Shown here: in pieces, positions 24,245 through 35,398 of the stretch
Layout of the letters: each line of letters begins with the position of its first letter
How positions within the stretch are numbered: the first letter of the stretch is position 1
Assembly: GCF_047675955.1 (NCBI RefSeq)
Contig: NC_132910.1
Location: forward strand, 93,646,923 to 93,710,922
Direction of reading: 5' to 3'
Source of the DNA: Chlorocebus sabaeus
Taxonomy: Eukaryota; Chordata; Mammalia; Primates; Cercopithecidae
DNA: 64,000 nt
Made by a program: the position numbers and the translations under genes
The notes under the pieces: generated by a model
Database searches by the model: none
The model's input: the letters and a program-made list of their open reading frames with translations, nothing else
Told to the model about the DNA's origin: nothing

Positions 24245-25773
24245 TATTTATCACTAAATTTTATTTTTTAAAGCAGTTTTAGGTCTATAGCAAAAAATGA
24301 GTGGAAAGTACATAGAGTTCCCACGTACCACCCTTTTCTGAACACAAAACTTCTTCCATTACCAACATCCTGCACCAGAATGGTACATCTGTTAGAATGG
24401 ATGAACCTGCATTGACACATCATTATCACTCAGTCTATAGTTTATCTTAGGATTCACTCTTGTTGTATATTCTATGGGTTTTGAAATATATATAATGAGG
24501 ATATACACCATTGTAGTACAGTACAGAATGGTTTCATTGCCCCCTGCAAAAAAATTGTCTATGTCATGCCTATTCATCCCTCCTGACCCTGCAAGCCCTG
24601 TCAATCACTCACTTTTTTATTATCTCCATAGTTTTGTCTTTTCCAGAACACCTAATATTTAAAACCATATCATTTGTAATCTTTTTAGATTTGATTATTT
24701 CATTTAATAATATGCATTTGAATTTCCTCCATGTATTTTCATGGCTTGATATATCATTTCTTTCTAGCATGGCATAGTATTCCATCGTCTGAATATACCA
24801 CAGTTTATTTACCTACTCACTTACTGAAGGACATCTTGGTTACTTCCAAATTTTGGCAATTATAAATAAAGCTGCTGTAAACATTCATGTGCAAGATTCT
24901 GTGTGAACATAAGTTTTCATTTCATTTGGGTAAATACCAAGGAGCATGATAGCTGGATCTTATGGTAAGAGTATCTTTAGTTTTGTAGCCAACTGCCAAG
25001 CTGTTTTCCAAAGTGGCTGCATAACTTTGCATTCCTAACAGCAACAAATGAGTTCCTGTTGCTCCATATGCTCACCGACATTTGGTGTTGTCAGTGTTTT
25101 GGATTTGGGCCATTCAAAAAGGTGTGTAACGGTATCTCAGTGTTGTTTCAGTTTGCAGTTCTCTAATGACATATGATGTTGACCATCTTTTTATATGCTT
25201 ACTTGCCATCCATATATCTTCTTTGTTGAAGTATATTTTTAGGTCTTTTGCCTATTTAAAAAATAAAGCTGCTGGTCTTTTTATTGTTGAGTTTTAAAAA
25301 TTCTTTATATATTTTAGATAACAGTCTTTAATCAGATTTGTCTTTTGCAAATGTTTTCTCCCAGTCTGTGGCTTGTCTTCTCATTCTCTTAACATTGTGT
25401 TGCAGAGCAGAAATTTCAGTTTAATAAAGTCCAGCTAACCAATTTTTTTCTTTCATGGATTGTGCCTTTGGTGTTGCATCACCTAAACAATCATCACCAT
25501 ACCGAAGTTCTAGGTTTTCTCCAATGCTCTCTTCTAGGCATTTTATAGTTTGGCATTTTACATTTAAGTCTATGGTTCATTTTGAGTAAATTTTCATGAA
25601 CAGTATAAAATCTGTGTCTAAACTAATTTTTTGCATGTGTTATTCTAGTACCATTTGTTGAAAAGATTATTTTTGATCCATTGTATTGCCTTTGTTCCTT
25701 GTAAAAGATCAGTAGACTATGTTAGTCTATTTCTGGGCTCTTTATACTGTTCCATTGCTTTAGTTGTCTATTC

Positions 25774-26087
25774 CTTTTTTTTTTTTTTTTTTTTTTTTCT
25801 TTTTTGAGATGGAGTCTTGCTCTGCCGCCCAGGCTGGAGTGCAGTGGCATGATCGCGGCTCACTGCAAGCTCCGTCTCCTGGGTTCACGAAATTCTCCTG
25901 CCTCAGCCTCCCGAGTAGCTGGGACTACAGGCGCCTGCCACCACATCCAGCTAATTTTTTGTATTTTTTAGTAGAGACGGGGTTTCACCGTGTTAGCGAG
26001 GATGATCTCAATCTCCTGACCTCGCGATCCCCCTGCCTCGGCCTCCCAAAGTGCTGGGATTACATGCGTGAGCCACCACGCCCAGCC
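25774..26087 (-). mobile_element. AluY element
   Basis: A full-length reverse Alu with a T-rich tail at 25774-25804. Y-type wording is present ('actgcaagctccgtctcc', 'caccgtgttagc', 'cctgacctcgcgatcc'). A perfect 13-bp target duplication tagttgtctattc lies at 25761-25773 and 26088-26100. It is inserted in the minus-strand L1M. The 108-codon plus-strand frame is antisense Alu. Confidence 0.93.
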
Positions 26088-26237
26088 TAGTTGTCTATTC
26101 TTAATGGAAAAACTTCTCGTTTTCACCATGAAGTATGATGTTAGCTGTAGGTTTTTTTGTGGATAGTCTTCATCAAGTGATGATATTTCCTAATATTTTT
26201 GGTTTATTGAAAGTTGTTATCAAGAATGGGTGTTGGA

Positions 26238-26793
26238 CATGAAAAAATGTTCATCATCACTGGTTATCAGAGAAATGCAAATCAAAACCACAAGGAGATA
26301 CCATCTCACACCAGTTAGAATGGCAATCATTAAAAAGTCAGGAAACAATAGGTGCTGGAGAGGATGTGGAGAAATAGGAACACTTTTATACTGTTGGTGG
26401 GATTGTAAACTAGTTCAACCATTATGGAAAACAGTATGGCGATCCCTCAAGGATCTAGAACTAGATGTACCATATGACCCAGCCATCCCATTACTGGGTA
26501 TATACCCAAAGGATTATAAATCATGCTGCTATAAAGACACATGCACACATATGTTTATTGCGGCACTATTCACAATAGCAAAGACTTGGAATCAACCCAA
26601 ATGTCCATCAGTGACAGACTGGATTAAGAAAATGTGGCACATATACACCATGGAATACTATGCAGTCATAATAAAGGATGAGTTTGTGTCCTTTGTAGGG
26701 ACATGTATGCAGCTGGAAACCATCATTCTCAGCAAACTATCACAAGAACAGAAAACCAAACACCGCATGTTCTCACTCATAGGTGGGAACTGA
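26238..26793 (+). pseudogene. L1 ORF2 C-terminal fragment, open to the natural stop
   Basis: The reading frame stays open for about 185 codons to the family's usual stop (TGA 26791-26793), although the upstream EN and RT parts are absent because of 5' truncation. It includes the cysteine-rich CCHC-type motif of L1 ORF2 (C-x3-C-x7-H-x4-C). Here the histidine is tyrosine (codon at 26389-26391, TAC), while the three cysteines remain. It cannot make a working protein because it lacks the endonuclease, the reverse transcriptase and a natural start. Confidence 0.9.
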
Positions 26794-27032
26794 ACAATGA
26801 GATCACTTGGACTTGGGAAGGGGAACATCACACACTGGGGCCTATCATGGGGAGGGGGGAGTGGGGAGGGATTGCACTGGGAGTTATACCTGATGTAAAT
26901 GATGAGTTGATGGGTGCTGACGAGTTGATGGGTGCAGCACACCAACATGGCACAAGTATACATATGTAACAAACCTGCATGTTATGCACATGTACCCTAG
27001 AACTTAAAGTATAATAATAATAATTTTAAAAA
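26238..27032 (+). mobile_element. 5'-truncated L1PA with perfect 16-bp target duplication
   Basis: The duplication aagaatgggtgttgga lies at 26222-26237 and 27033-27048. The insert holds the last part of ORF2, a 3'UTR and an A-rich tail. The 3'UTR wording ('gtaacaaacctgcatg', 'accctagaacttaaag') fits roughly L1PA3-L1PA7. The host is the minus-strand L1M, so the two LINEs are in opposite directions. A G-quadruplex-type tract lies at 26849-26870. Confidence 0.93.
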
Positions 27033-27660
27033 AAGAATGGGTGTTGGAGTTAAATCAATTTTTTTTTTTTTTTTGGCATCTAATGACATGATCATGTGAT
27101 TTTTCTCTTACCTTGCTGAGGTGTTGAATTACATTGACTGGTTTTTGAATGCTGACCTAGCCTTGTATACATTGGATCATGCCACTTGGTTGCAGAATAT
27201 AATTATTTTTATACATTACTGGATTTGATTTCTTAGTATTTTGTTGCATCTGTGTTCATGAGTGGTACTGGTCTGTAAGTTGCTTTTTTTTGTTATGTCT
27301 TTGGCTCTCATATTCAGGTAATTCTGACCTAATAGAATGAGTTAGAAAGTACTCACTCTGCTTCTACCATCTGAATGTGATCATAGAGAATTGATATAAT
27401 TTTTTTCTTGAATGTTTGGCAGAATACATCTGGTACTAAAACTTTCTGTTTCAAAGGGTTGTTAATTACTGATTAAATAGGCTTATTCAGATTGTCTATT
27501 TCTTCTTGTGTGAGTTTTGGAAGATTGCGTCTTTGTAGGACTTGGTCCATTTCATCTAGGTTATCACATTTTTTGGCATAGAGTTGTTTATTAAAATGCC
27601 TATATCCAAATATTTTTATAAATATTGACTCTGTCACTTTTAAGAGCACTATTTTTTTGA

Positions 27661-28194
27661 CAAATATTTTCATAAGGCAGAATTTGTTAGATAACCCAAA
27701 GGCACACGCAGGCGGCTTTGCGGAGACAGCAAAGTCAAGTAATTTTCTGCCACCAACCTAAATCAAAATGAGTTAGCTACTCCTAGCTCTTCATGTTTGA
27801 GTTCAGTTCATCAGTAAGCATTCTGCTTGTTGTCTTTGAATGAGAAGTATTATTAGCATTGTGACTGGAAAAGATTGACAAAAAGAGGTGGATCACTGCT
27901 GGTTAGTTTTCCAATTTAACCATAAGTAAAAGTGAAAAATCTGTTCACTACCCATGTATCGCATCTACTTTAGTTGAAAAGATAATCTTTTCAACAAATG
28001 GCACTACTACTACTTCTAGAAGAGACCATGCAGAAGCTAGAATTACAAAGTAGAGGTATACCCTTTCTAGCTTATCATAATTCAATAATAACATGAATAG
28101 TGAAAAGGTGAAAAATCTCATACAAATACTAAACTAGATAGGATACCAGAGCTACAGGTGTAAACTGTGACTGTCCTACGCAAACTAGACAGAA
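27661..28194. other. Unassigned sequence with a perfect short palindrome
   Basis: Mostly unrecognised. GTTGAAAAGA (27973-27982) and TCTTTTCAAC (27986-27995) form 10-bp arms around a 3-base loop. CpG-bearing wording at about 27707-27730 stands out from the AT-rich surroundings. No gene was seen. Confidence 0.45.
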
Positions 28195-29700
28195 TGTCAT
28201 ATTTTCTATAATTCAATGCAATCTTAATAAGAATACTAACAGATATTCCAATGGTACCTAACAAGCTAATTCAAAAACTTAAATGAAAATGCCAAAGAAA
28301 TAACCAAAATTTCTTGAAAAAAAAGGGACAAGGTAAGATGACTTGTTCTATTGGAAATTAAGACTTATTAAAAACCTACAGTAATTTAAAATTATGTGGT
28401 ACTGGTACAAGGGACAAATGAATAGATAAATGGAATAAATGGAATAATTAACATACGGATATGAATTATGAGGAAGTTGACACTGTAGAGCTGTAGGGTA
28501 ATGATTATTTTCAATATTTGTACTAGGACAGTTGGATACTGATATAAAAAATATCTAAATATAAAATTTAAAATAGCAAAGGTCCTAAAATATAATATGT
28601 AGAGATATAACATCAACAATTTATCAAAGGGAAAAATTTCTTACAAGAATTTAAAAAGCACTAAACAAAGAAATTAGAGATAAATTAAAAATTTTTATTT
28701 ATCAAAATTCGCATTAAGACAGTAAAGAGACAAGTCAGAAAGCTAGATAAGACATTCACAACACATACAATCAATAATTGCTAACAAATAAAAAAAGACA
28801 CCATAATAGAAAAAAGGTCAAGAGACTTTAAAAAGCATTTTCAAAAAAAAAGATAGCCAAATTCTCAATAATCATATGAAAAAGCACACAATCTCATTAA
28901 TAATCATGGAAATGCTAATTAAAACTGCAATGAGATACTGCTGGATACTCAGCAGATTGGCTAAAATTTAAAAAGTCTTCAAGTCACAAATTTTGGTGAA
29001 GATGTGAAGTAGTAAGAACTCTGTTTTACTGCTGATAGGAATATAAATCAGTACCACTTTGGAAAACTGTTTGGCAATATCTGCTAATGTTGCAGGTAAA
29101 CATAACCTAAGATGTAATAATTGCACTCCTAGGTATAATACTATCATAAATGCACATACATGAGCCCCAAGAGAGATGCACAAGAATGTTACAGCAGCAT
29201 TGTCTGTAATTGTCCCAACTAGAAACAACTGAAACATCAAATATTCATCAACAAATGACTAGATCACTAAAATGTGGTCTATTCATACAAGAAAATGCTA
29301 TACAGCACCAAAAATTTTAAAAACTACTTCTCACAACAACATGATGAATATTGTAAAAAGTGTGGGAAAAAACAAGATAGACAAGAATAGTGTATGCTTT
29401 ACAATATTTACATACAGTGAAGATAAAAACAGAAAGTGCTATATAAAGTGATTTAGGGATACATACTTATACGGTAAAACTATAAAGACAAACAAAAGAT
29501 GTGAATAAAACGAAGTAATGCTAGTGATTACATTTAAGGAGGGGACCAATTCAATCGGGGTGAAATCAAGCCTGTAATGTGCTGGCAATCCTGACCTGAT
29601 GATGGTTGCAGGGGTGTTCACTTTGATAAATCATTGAGGAGAATATTTTTTGTTTTATGAATTTTTCTATATTTTGCCATATTTCAACTTTTTTCCGAAA
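28195..29700 (+). mobile_element. Old L1M4/L1ME-type fragment (ORF2 and 3' end)
   Basis: Recognisable decayed blocks: 'gtggtactggtacaagggac', 'atggaaatgctaattaaaac', 'atgagatactgctgg', 'ccactttggaaaactg', 'gaaacaactgaaacatcaaa', and a 3' end around 'ggggtgttcactttgat'. All frames are broken. Confidence 0.7.
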
Positions 29701-30006
29701 AAGGTAATTCTGTAACAGCTCCTTATTCAGTGTTCATCTCACTTCATTGTTTGGAGTATAACAATCTCAGTCATATTTGCCTGTACCTTCTTCAAAGCTT
29801 ACCATGAAAATACTTAATGGCTAATTGGGTAGAGGCTTACATGAGAATTTCATACAATTTTAAAAGCTAAAAGCAACAAATTATTAAATAGTAAGTATGG
29901 TGCTGAATGGCATTTTTTCCATTCAGAATCACACTAGAACAGAGCATGATCAAGAAAACTGAAACAATAGTGAAAAGCTACATCAACTCCCCACATAAGA
30001 ATATCT
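29701..30006. other. Short single-copy spacer
   Basis: Nothing recognised. The 82-codon frame at 29907-30155 starts here but is mostly Alu sequence. Confidence 0.45.
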
Positions 30007-30310
30007 GGAGCTGGGTGCAGGGGCTCACACCTGTAATCCTAGCACTTTGGGAGGGTGAGGCAGGAGGATCATTTGAGGCCAGGAGTTCCAGACTAGCCTG
30101 GGCAACATTGCGTGACCCCATTTCTACAAAAACTAAAATAATTAGTCAGGTGTAGTGGCAGGTGCCTACAGTCCTAGCTACTTGGGAGACAAGCAGGAAT
30201 ATTACTTAAGCCCAAGGGTTGGAGGCTACAGAGAGCTGTGACTACACCACTGCCCTCCAGCTGCATAGGTGACAAAGTGAGACTGTCTCAAAAAAAATAA
30301 AATAAAATAA
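30007..30310 (+). mobile_element. AluJ-like element
   Basis: Both monomers are present with many diverged positions ('ggccaggagttccagactag', 'gcagggaat'-type changes), and the end is 'gactgtctcaaaaaaaataa'. Its tail runs straight into a GAA/GGA satellite, which probably grew from the poly-A tail. Confidence 0.88.
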
Positions 30311-30456
30311 GAAGGAGAAGAAGGAGGAGAAGGAGGAGAAGGAGAAGGAGAAGGAGAAGGTGAAGGAGAAGGAGAAGCAAGGGGGTGGGGAGGAGAGGAG
30401 AAGGAAAAGAAGGAAGAGGAGGAGGAGGGAGAGAAGGAGGAAAGAGGACGAAGAAA
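30309..30456 (+). repeat. (GAA/GGA)n purine satellite in an Alu tail
   Basis: About 150 bp of nearly pure purine on the plus strand, with gaa, gga and gag units. Long purine:pyrimidine mirror-like tracts of this kind can adopt triplex (H-DNA) forms and often vary in length between people. That is known behaviour of the class and has not been tested here. Confidence 0.92.
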
Positions 30457-30725
30457 ATCTGTTTCTACTTATCCTGTCAGGATTACTGCAGTCTGATTAT
30501 CTCAAGAACTTTCCAATTATGAGCCAAAAAGAGATATGAAGTCATATCATAGGATAACGGTTTCTGCTTAGATTATTAAAACTTTAAAACAGGATTTTTT
30601 TTTGCCAAACTTTGGTGATTAAAATGATATTATTGTCATCTAGCTTTAGTTAACTTCAGTGACAGAACATTAAGTTCCAGGAAAAATTTTTATTCATTCT
30701 GTGACTGAATTTAAAGAGTGAAGAG

Positions 30726-31041
30726 GACAGGTACAGTGGCTCATGCCTGTAATCCCAGCACTTTGGGAGGCCAAGGTGGGCTGGGCGGATCACCTAAGGT
30801 TAAAAGTTCAAGACCAGTCTGGCCAACATGGCAAAACCCCATCTCTACTAAAAAAAAAATACAAAAATTGGCGGAGTGTAGTGGCAGACCCCTGTAATCC
30901 CAGCTACTTGGGAGGCTGAGGCAGGGAGAATCACTTGAACCCGGGTGGTAGAAGAACTTGCAGTGAGCCAAGATCAGGCTGCTGCACTCCAGCCTGAGTG
31001 ATAGAGCAAGACTCCATCTTGGCAAAAAAAAAAAAAAAAAA
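30726..31041 (+). mobile_element. Alu element (AluS-like)
   Basis: Full two-monomer body followed by an A18 tail. Short duplication gaagag at 30720-30725 and 31042-31047. There are several private changes, including an extra 'gggct' near 30778. The 94-codon minus-strand frame is antisense Alu. Confidence 0.92.
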
Positions 31042-31047
31042 GAAGAG

Positions 31048-31569
31048 CAAAGAGAAACATCTTAAACATCTTAGCTTTATGAATTAATTTATTCTACGGA
31101 GAAAGAAAAAGTACATGTTAAGATCTGTTATAGATGATTATATAATATAACTACTAAAAATCAAGATGTATCTAAAACTTTGTTGACAGTGTAAGCTAGT
31201 AGTCATCAACAAACAAAAATATACAGAGGTATTAAAAAAGAGTCATTTGTTAATTTTAAATTCTGTCTCACAATTTAAACAATACAAAAAAGTAAGGACA
31301 TTTGTAAATGTTGATAATGAGTTTCAAAAAATTTATAATCAATAGAATTGGACAAAATTTTAATAGAAGAAATGCTCTGTCAACTGAAAAGCAGTCATAT
31401 GATTTGACCATTAGGATGTAGAGGTTCTCTTAGGATGGATAATGTCGGTACAACAGTAGAGGCAGAAGTCAGAAAAAAAATTGAGTGGAAATCAAGATAG
31501 TGGAGGCATTAATTTGCTTTCAAATATCCTTTCTTCCTTTTTCTTTTACTATAAAACCCCTAAATTTAG
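31048..31569. other. AT-rich single-copy DNA
   Basis: No repeat or gene was recognised. Confidence 0.45.
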
Positions 31570-31925
31570 CTGGATATGTGGTTTTCCTAATAAGACTTTA
31601 TTTCCCACTCTTCCTTGCAGTTATGTGTGGCCATGTGTCTAAATTTTGGCCAATAGAATGTGATGTTTGCAACTTCTGTGCTATCCACATCCTCTTCTCC
31701 CCTTCCCACTTTTAGAAAAACAGCCATGAGGAGTTGTGCTAAAGAGATATTTTTAGCCCAGGAGGCAGAAGCCGGATGTTAAAGCTGGCAAAACAATGAG
31801 ATAAAAGGAGTCTGAGTTCCTGCCATTGGAACGGTTATATCAGCTATTGAATTCTTGTTCAGACTGTTACATAAGGCAGAAATAAACTCTATCCATAAGC
31901 CACTGCCATTTTGGTCTCTTCTTTT
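31570..31925 (+). mobile_element. Old LTR/MER-like repeat, family not assigned
   Basis: 'ttgcagttatgtgtggccat' followed by 'ggccaatagaatgtgatg', 'cagccatgaggag' and 'gcagaaataaactctatcc' is familiar wording of an abundant old mammalian LTR-like repeat that ends in an AATAAA-type signal. The piece at about 4080-4360 may belong to the same family. The termini are not defined. Confidence 0.4.
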
Positions 31926-32239
31926 TCCCCCCAAAGTGGAACCTGGCCTAATTAATACTGTAAGCATTGACTCATCTTGAGAAGTTAAGCAGTGATAACG
32001 AGGAAGAAATAAGAAAAACAAAAGATCCTTTTTAGGAAGAGAGAGACTTAACACATTTTCATAGGTTGAGACTTTAATGAAAAAACAGAGCCCTTTGCTA
32101 TACAATCAGAAAGAGACCCAAATATGCAGTTAGTGATTCTATAGTGACAGAAACCTGATCAGTAGTATCCTGTGACCACAGGTAAACTGAGGGATGACTG
32201 CAAAGGAGAACAAGAGCATGTTTTTTGGATGATGAACCC

Positions 32240-32370
32240 TTGCTATATTTTGTTTGGAGTCATAGTTATGTGAGTATATACGTTTATCAAAACCACTGGA
32301 TGGTATTTTTAATGTTGGTGCATTTTATTGTACGTAAATTATATCTCAATGAAGTTGATTTTCAAAAAAA
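32240..32370 (+). mobile_element. L1M 3'-terminal scrap
   Basis: 'ggtgcattttattgtacgta' followed by 'aattatatctcaatgaag' is the end of old L1M4/L1ME 3'UTRs. Confidence 0.6.
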
Positions 32371-32379
32371 TTTAAAAGT

Positions 32380-33480
32380 CAACACAAGAAACTAACACAA
32401 CAGCCTAACACAGAGTATGAACAGAAATCTACATCAAAGTAAGTCATTATAATGTTTTTAGACTATCAGCTACAGAGACGATCCTATTTTTAAAAAAGAA
32501 GAAGAAAAACAAGAAAAAGATTACAGACAAAAGATCCAAAATCAGCATAGTATCAGTTTTCTTTATAGCAATATTAGAATGTTAGAAGAAATACCTTCCA
32601 ATGCCATGAAGTGATAGGTTCAAAACTCTGTGAAAAAATGTTTCAAAACTCTGTGAAAAAATGTTTTAGTCCCAGCCACACTGACAGTTGATTATGAGGA
32701 AAGAATGTTGACACATTCAGACATGCCAGAATTCAAAGGCTTTACTTCCTAAGTATCCATTTATTAAAAAATAATGGAGAATGTGTTTCACCAATGAAAG
32801 GATAAACCAAAAAATGCAGAACATGACAGGTTCAGGTAACAGGAATTGCAACAAAGAAAAGGTCAAAAAAATCCCTCAGTGAGAGGAAACTGCAGGACCA
32901 CTGGACATCAGGTATAGAAAGTAACCAGTCTAGATAAACCAGGAGAGCGTGCTCCAGGAAAGCCCTCTCTAAGGAGCAAGGGTGCTCTTGAGAAGTTTGG
33001 ACCATACAAAACTAAGCAAACCAAACACAGCAGTTATTAACACCAAGGAAAATAGAAAAATTTACACAAAAAGGAATGAAATTTTAACATACTAGGTGGC
33101 TCAGCTGTGAGCAACATGTTAAACTGTAAACACAATACCATGATTTCACTGAGGACTGTAATTATAACTTTACTGGGGGATAAAAAAGCTTTGTATAGGG
33201 GACGATCTTAGGCTTAAATAAGGATCATCTTCCATAAAGAGATAATAGATAATGCTTAAAATTAAGAACATAAATAAAGATGCAGCTGTGTAGGCCTGTT
33301 ACTAAGGAAAAAAGAAGAAAATACCAAAATAAATGGCTGAAGAATTTGACCATATTTCCCTCAGACACATGAGAATCAGGATCCAGGAGGGGTGGGGCAG
33401 GGCCTGCTGATATTTTTCGTTGTTGTTGTATCTTCATGTAAATTTTAACTGAGCACATGTATTACTTTAAAAATAATAAT
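32380..33480 (+). mobile_element. HAL1/L1ME ORF1-type remnant
   Basis: 'acattcagacatgccagaat', 'caaaggctttacttcc', 'gtttcaccaatgaaaggata', 'ctggacatcaggtatag', 'gtaaccagtctagataaacc' and an end near 'gcacatgtattactttaaaa' match the ORF1-to-3'-end plan of HAL1-like half-LINEs. All frames are broken. A perfect 23-bp tandem duplication lies inside at 32619-32664. Confidence 0.6.
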
Positions 33481-33799
33481 TTGGAAATGAAATTCAGTTA
33501 ATGCAAGGATTGAGACCTGTGCATCTAATGCCTGACACCAACCCTTTCCTATTTTTATTGGTACAAGAAGATAGAGGGCATAAAGGAAGAAATATGACAA
33601 GAAAGAGTGGAAAGGCCATCAATGATAACTTGAGGGGATGGAAGGCAATGTGCACCCACTTCACAATGGTGCCTAACACCTGCCCAATTGTGTGTGGAGA
33701 AATAGACAGTGTCCCCAGAGGTGTTTTCTTTCTTTCCTGGATTGCTGATAACCATGTGTGAGACCAGAAAATTCAAAAATACCTAGCTAGAGAGAGGGA
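33481..33799. other. Single-copy DNA with overlapping short frames
   Basis: Frames of 60-86 codons occur on both strands (33494-33776). They overlap each other and none shows a domain. I see no gene. Confidence 0.4.
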
Positions 33800-34030
33800 G
33801 CACAGTGCAGCTAAAAGGGCACGAACATTGAAATGGATCTGAATTCTAATCCCTTCTTGCCCTTATCAGCATAGTCAGCTGAAACAAATTACTTCACCAG
33901 TTTTCCTACAGGCAATGTGGAGGTAATGATATCTCCCACACTGGATTGATATGAGAATCAAGTAAAACTGCAAATGTAAAGCACCACACTCAGGGCTTTG
34001 CCCAAAGCAGATGCTAATAAAGGTTACTTT
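33800..34030 (+). mobile_element. MIR element
   Basis: 'gcagctaaaagggcacgaac', then 'gaaacaaattacttcaccag', 'gagaatcaagtaaaactg' and 'ggctttgcccaaagcagatg' follow the MIR core and tail in order. Confidence 0.6.
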
Positions 34031-34344
34031 CTTTTGTTCTATCATTGTTTTCCACCATTTGTAGTAAGTGACTATCAGTTGATTGACTGTGTACATGCAA
34101 ATTTCCTCCTCCCTTTCCTTCTCTTTTCCTCCCCCATTCAATCCAACTGAGTTCAACTCTAAACTTCGAAATGACACAAAATCTGAAATGAGTTAAAATT
34201 AATTTCTTAGAAAGGAACTCACTGCTTCTCTTCACCAACTCCTCTACAAAAAAGTACTTCCTGGGTTAGTTTCCCTAAGTGACATTTGCCTCCACTGCAA
34301 GGCTATGAAACTGCATTGGCACAGGTTAGCAGAAAAATACGTAA

Positions 34345-35398
34345 GTGGTTCCAAGATGGCCAAATAGGAACAGCTCTGGTCTGCAGCTCCCAGCGTGATC
34401 AACGCAGAAGATGGATGATTTCTGCATTTCCACTTGAGATACCTGGTTGATCTCACTGGGACTGGTTGGACAGTGGGTGCAGCCCATGGAGTGTGAGCTG
34501 AAGCAGGGCAGGTGTTGCCTCACCCAGGAAGTGCAAGGGGTCAGGGGATTTCCCTTTCCTAGCCAAGGGAAACTGTGACAGACTGTACCTGGAAAAACAG
34601 GACACTCCCACACGAATACTGTGCTTTTCCCAAGGTCTTAGCAACCAGCAGACAAGGAGATTCTCTCCTGTGCCTGCCTCTGTGGGTCCCACACCCATAA
34701 AACCTTGCTCACTGCCAGTGCAGCAATCTGAGATCAAACTGTGAGGCAGCAGCCTGGATGGGGGAGGAGTGTCCACCGTTGCTGAGACTTGAATAGGTAA
34801 ACAAAGTGGCCAGGAAGCTCAAACTGGGTGGAGCCCACCACAGCTCAGCATGGCCTACTGCCTCTATAGACTCCACCTCTGTGGGCAGGACATGGCTGAA
34901 CAAAAGGCAGCAAAAAGCTTCTTTTTTGTTCATAGTTGAACAAAAAGCAGCAACGTCCCTGTCTGACAGCTCTGAAGAGAGCCGTGGTTCTCCCAGCATG
35001 GTGGTTGAACTCTCAGAATGGACAGACTGCCTCCTCAAGTGGGCTCCTGACACCGTGTAGCCTAATGGGGAGACACTTCCCAGTACGGGCCTACAGACAC
35101 CTCATATAGGTGGCTGCCCCTCTGGGACAAAGCTTCCAGAGGAAGGATACGGCAGCAATATTTGCTGTTCTGCAATAGTTACCGTTCCGCAGCCTCGGCT
35201 GGTGATACCCAGGCAAATACGGTCTAAAGTGGACCACCAACAAACTCCAACAGACCTGCAGCTGAGGGACCTGACTGTTAGAAGGAAAACTAACAAACAC
35301 AAAGGAATAGTACCAACATCAACAAAAAGAACATCTACACCAAAACCCCACCTGTAGGTCACCAACATCAAAGACCAAAGGTAGATAAAAACACAAAG
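34345..35398 (+). promoter_or_regulatory. L1 5'UTR / internal promoter
   Basis: Starts at the first L1 base, 'gtggttccaagatggcc', and runs to the ORF1 start. It is 1,054 bp long, longer than the roughly 900-bp 5'UTR of young human L1. The YY1-type site is at its usual place. In this family the 5'UTR drives sense transcription and also carries an antisense promoter; whether either works here is unknown. A small imperfect internal repeat of 'tgaacaaaa.gcagcaa' occurs at about 34893 and 34936. Confidence 0.85.
34352..34360 (+). promoter_or_regulatory. YY1-type site in the L1 promoter
   Basis: CAAGATGGC is intact eight bases into the element, the position where YY1 is known to set the L1 transcription start. 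Confidence 0.75.

Larger units (their letters stand above)
24245..27660 (-). mobile_element. Old L1M (L1MC/L1ME-type), minus strand, interrupted by AluY and L1PA
   Basis: On the plus strand it reads as antisense LINE: 'cattgacacatcattatcac', 'ccatagttttgtcttttcca', 'accacagtttatttacc', 'gctgctgtaaacattcatgt', 'tttggtgttgtcagtgtttt', 'tctcccagtctgtggcttgt'. These run from the 3'UTR into ORF2. It resumes after the AluY (26101-26221) and after the L1PA (27049-27660), where RT-region wording ends. All frames are broken. A T16 run lies at about 27060-27075. Confidence 0.8.

Noticed and set aside
25764..26090. 108-codon plus-strand frame resembling many 'hypothetical proteins'
   Set aside because: It is the antisense translation of the AluY. 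Its C-terminal half is the familiar Alu-derived peptide pattern.
30741..31025. 94-codon minus-strand frame
   Set aside because: Antisense translation of an Alu.
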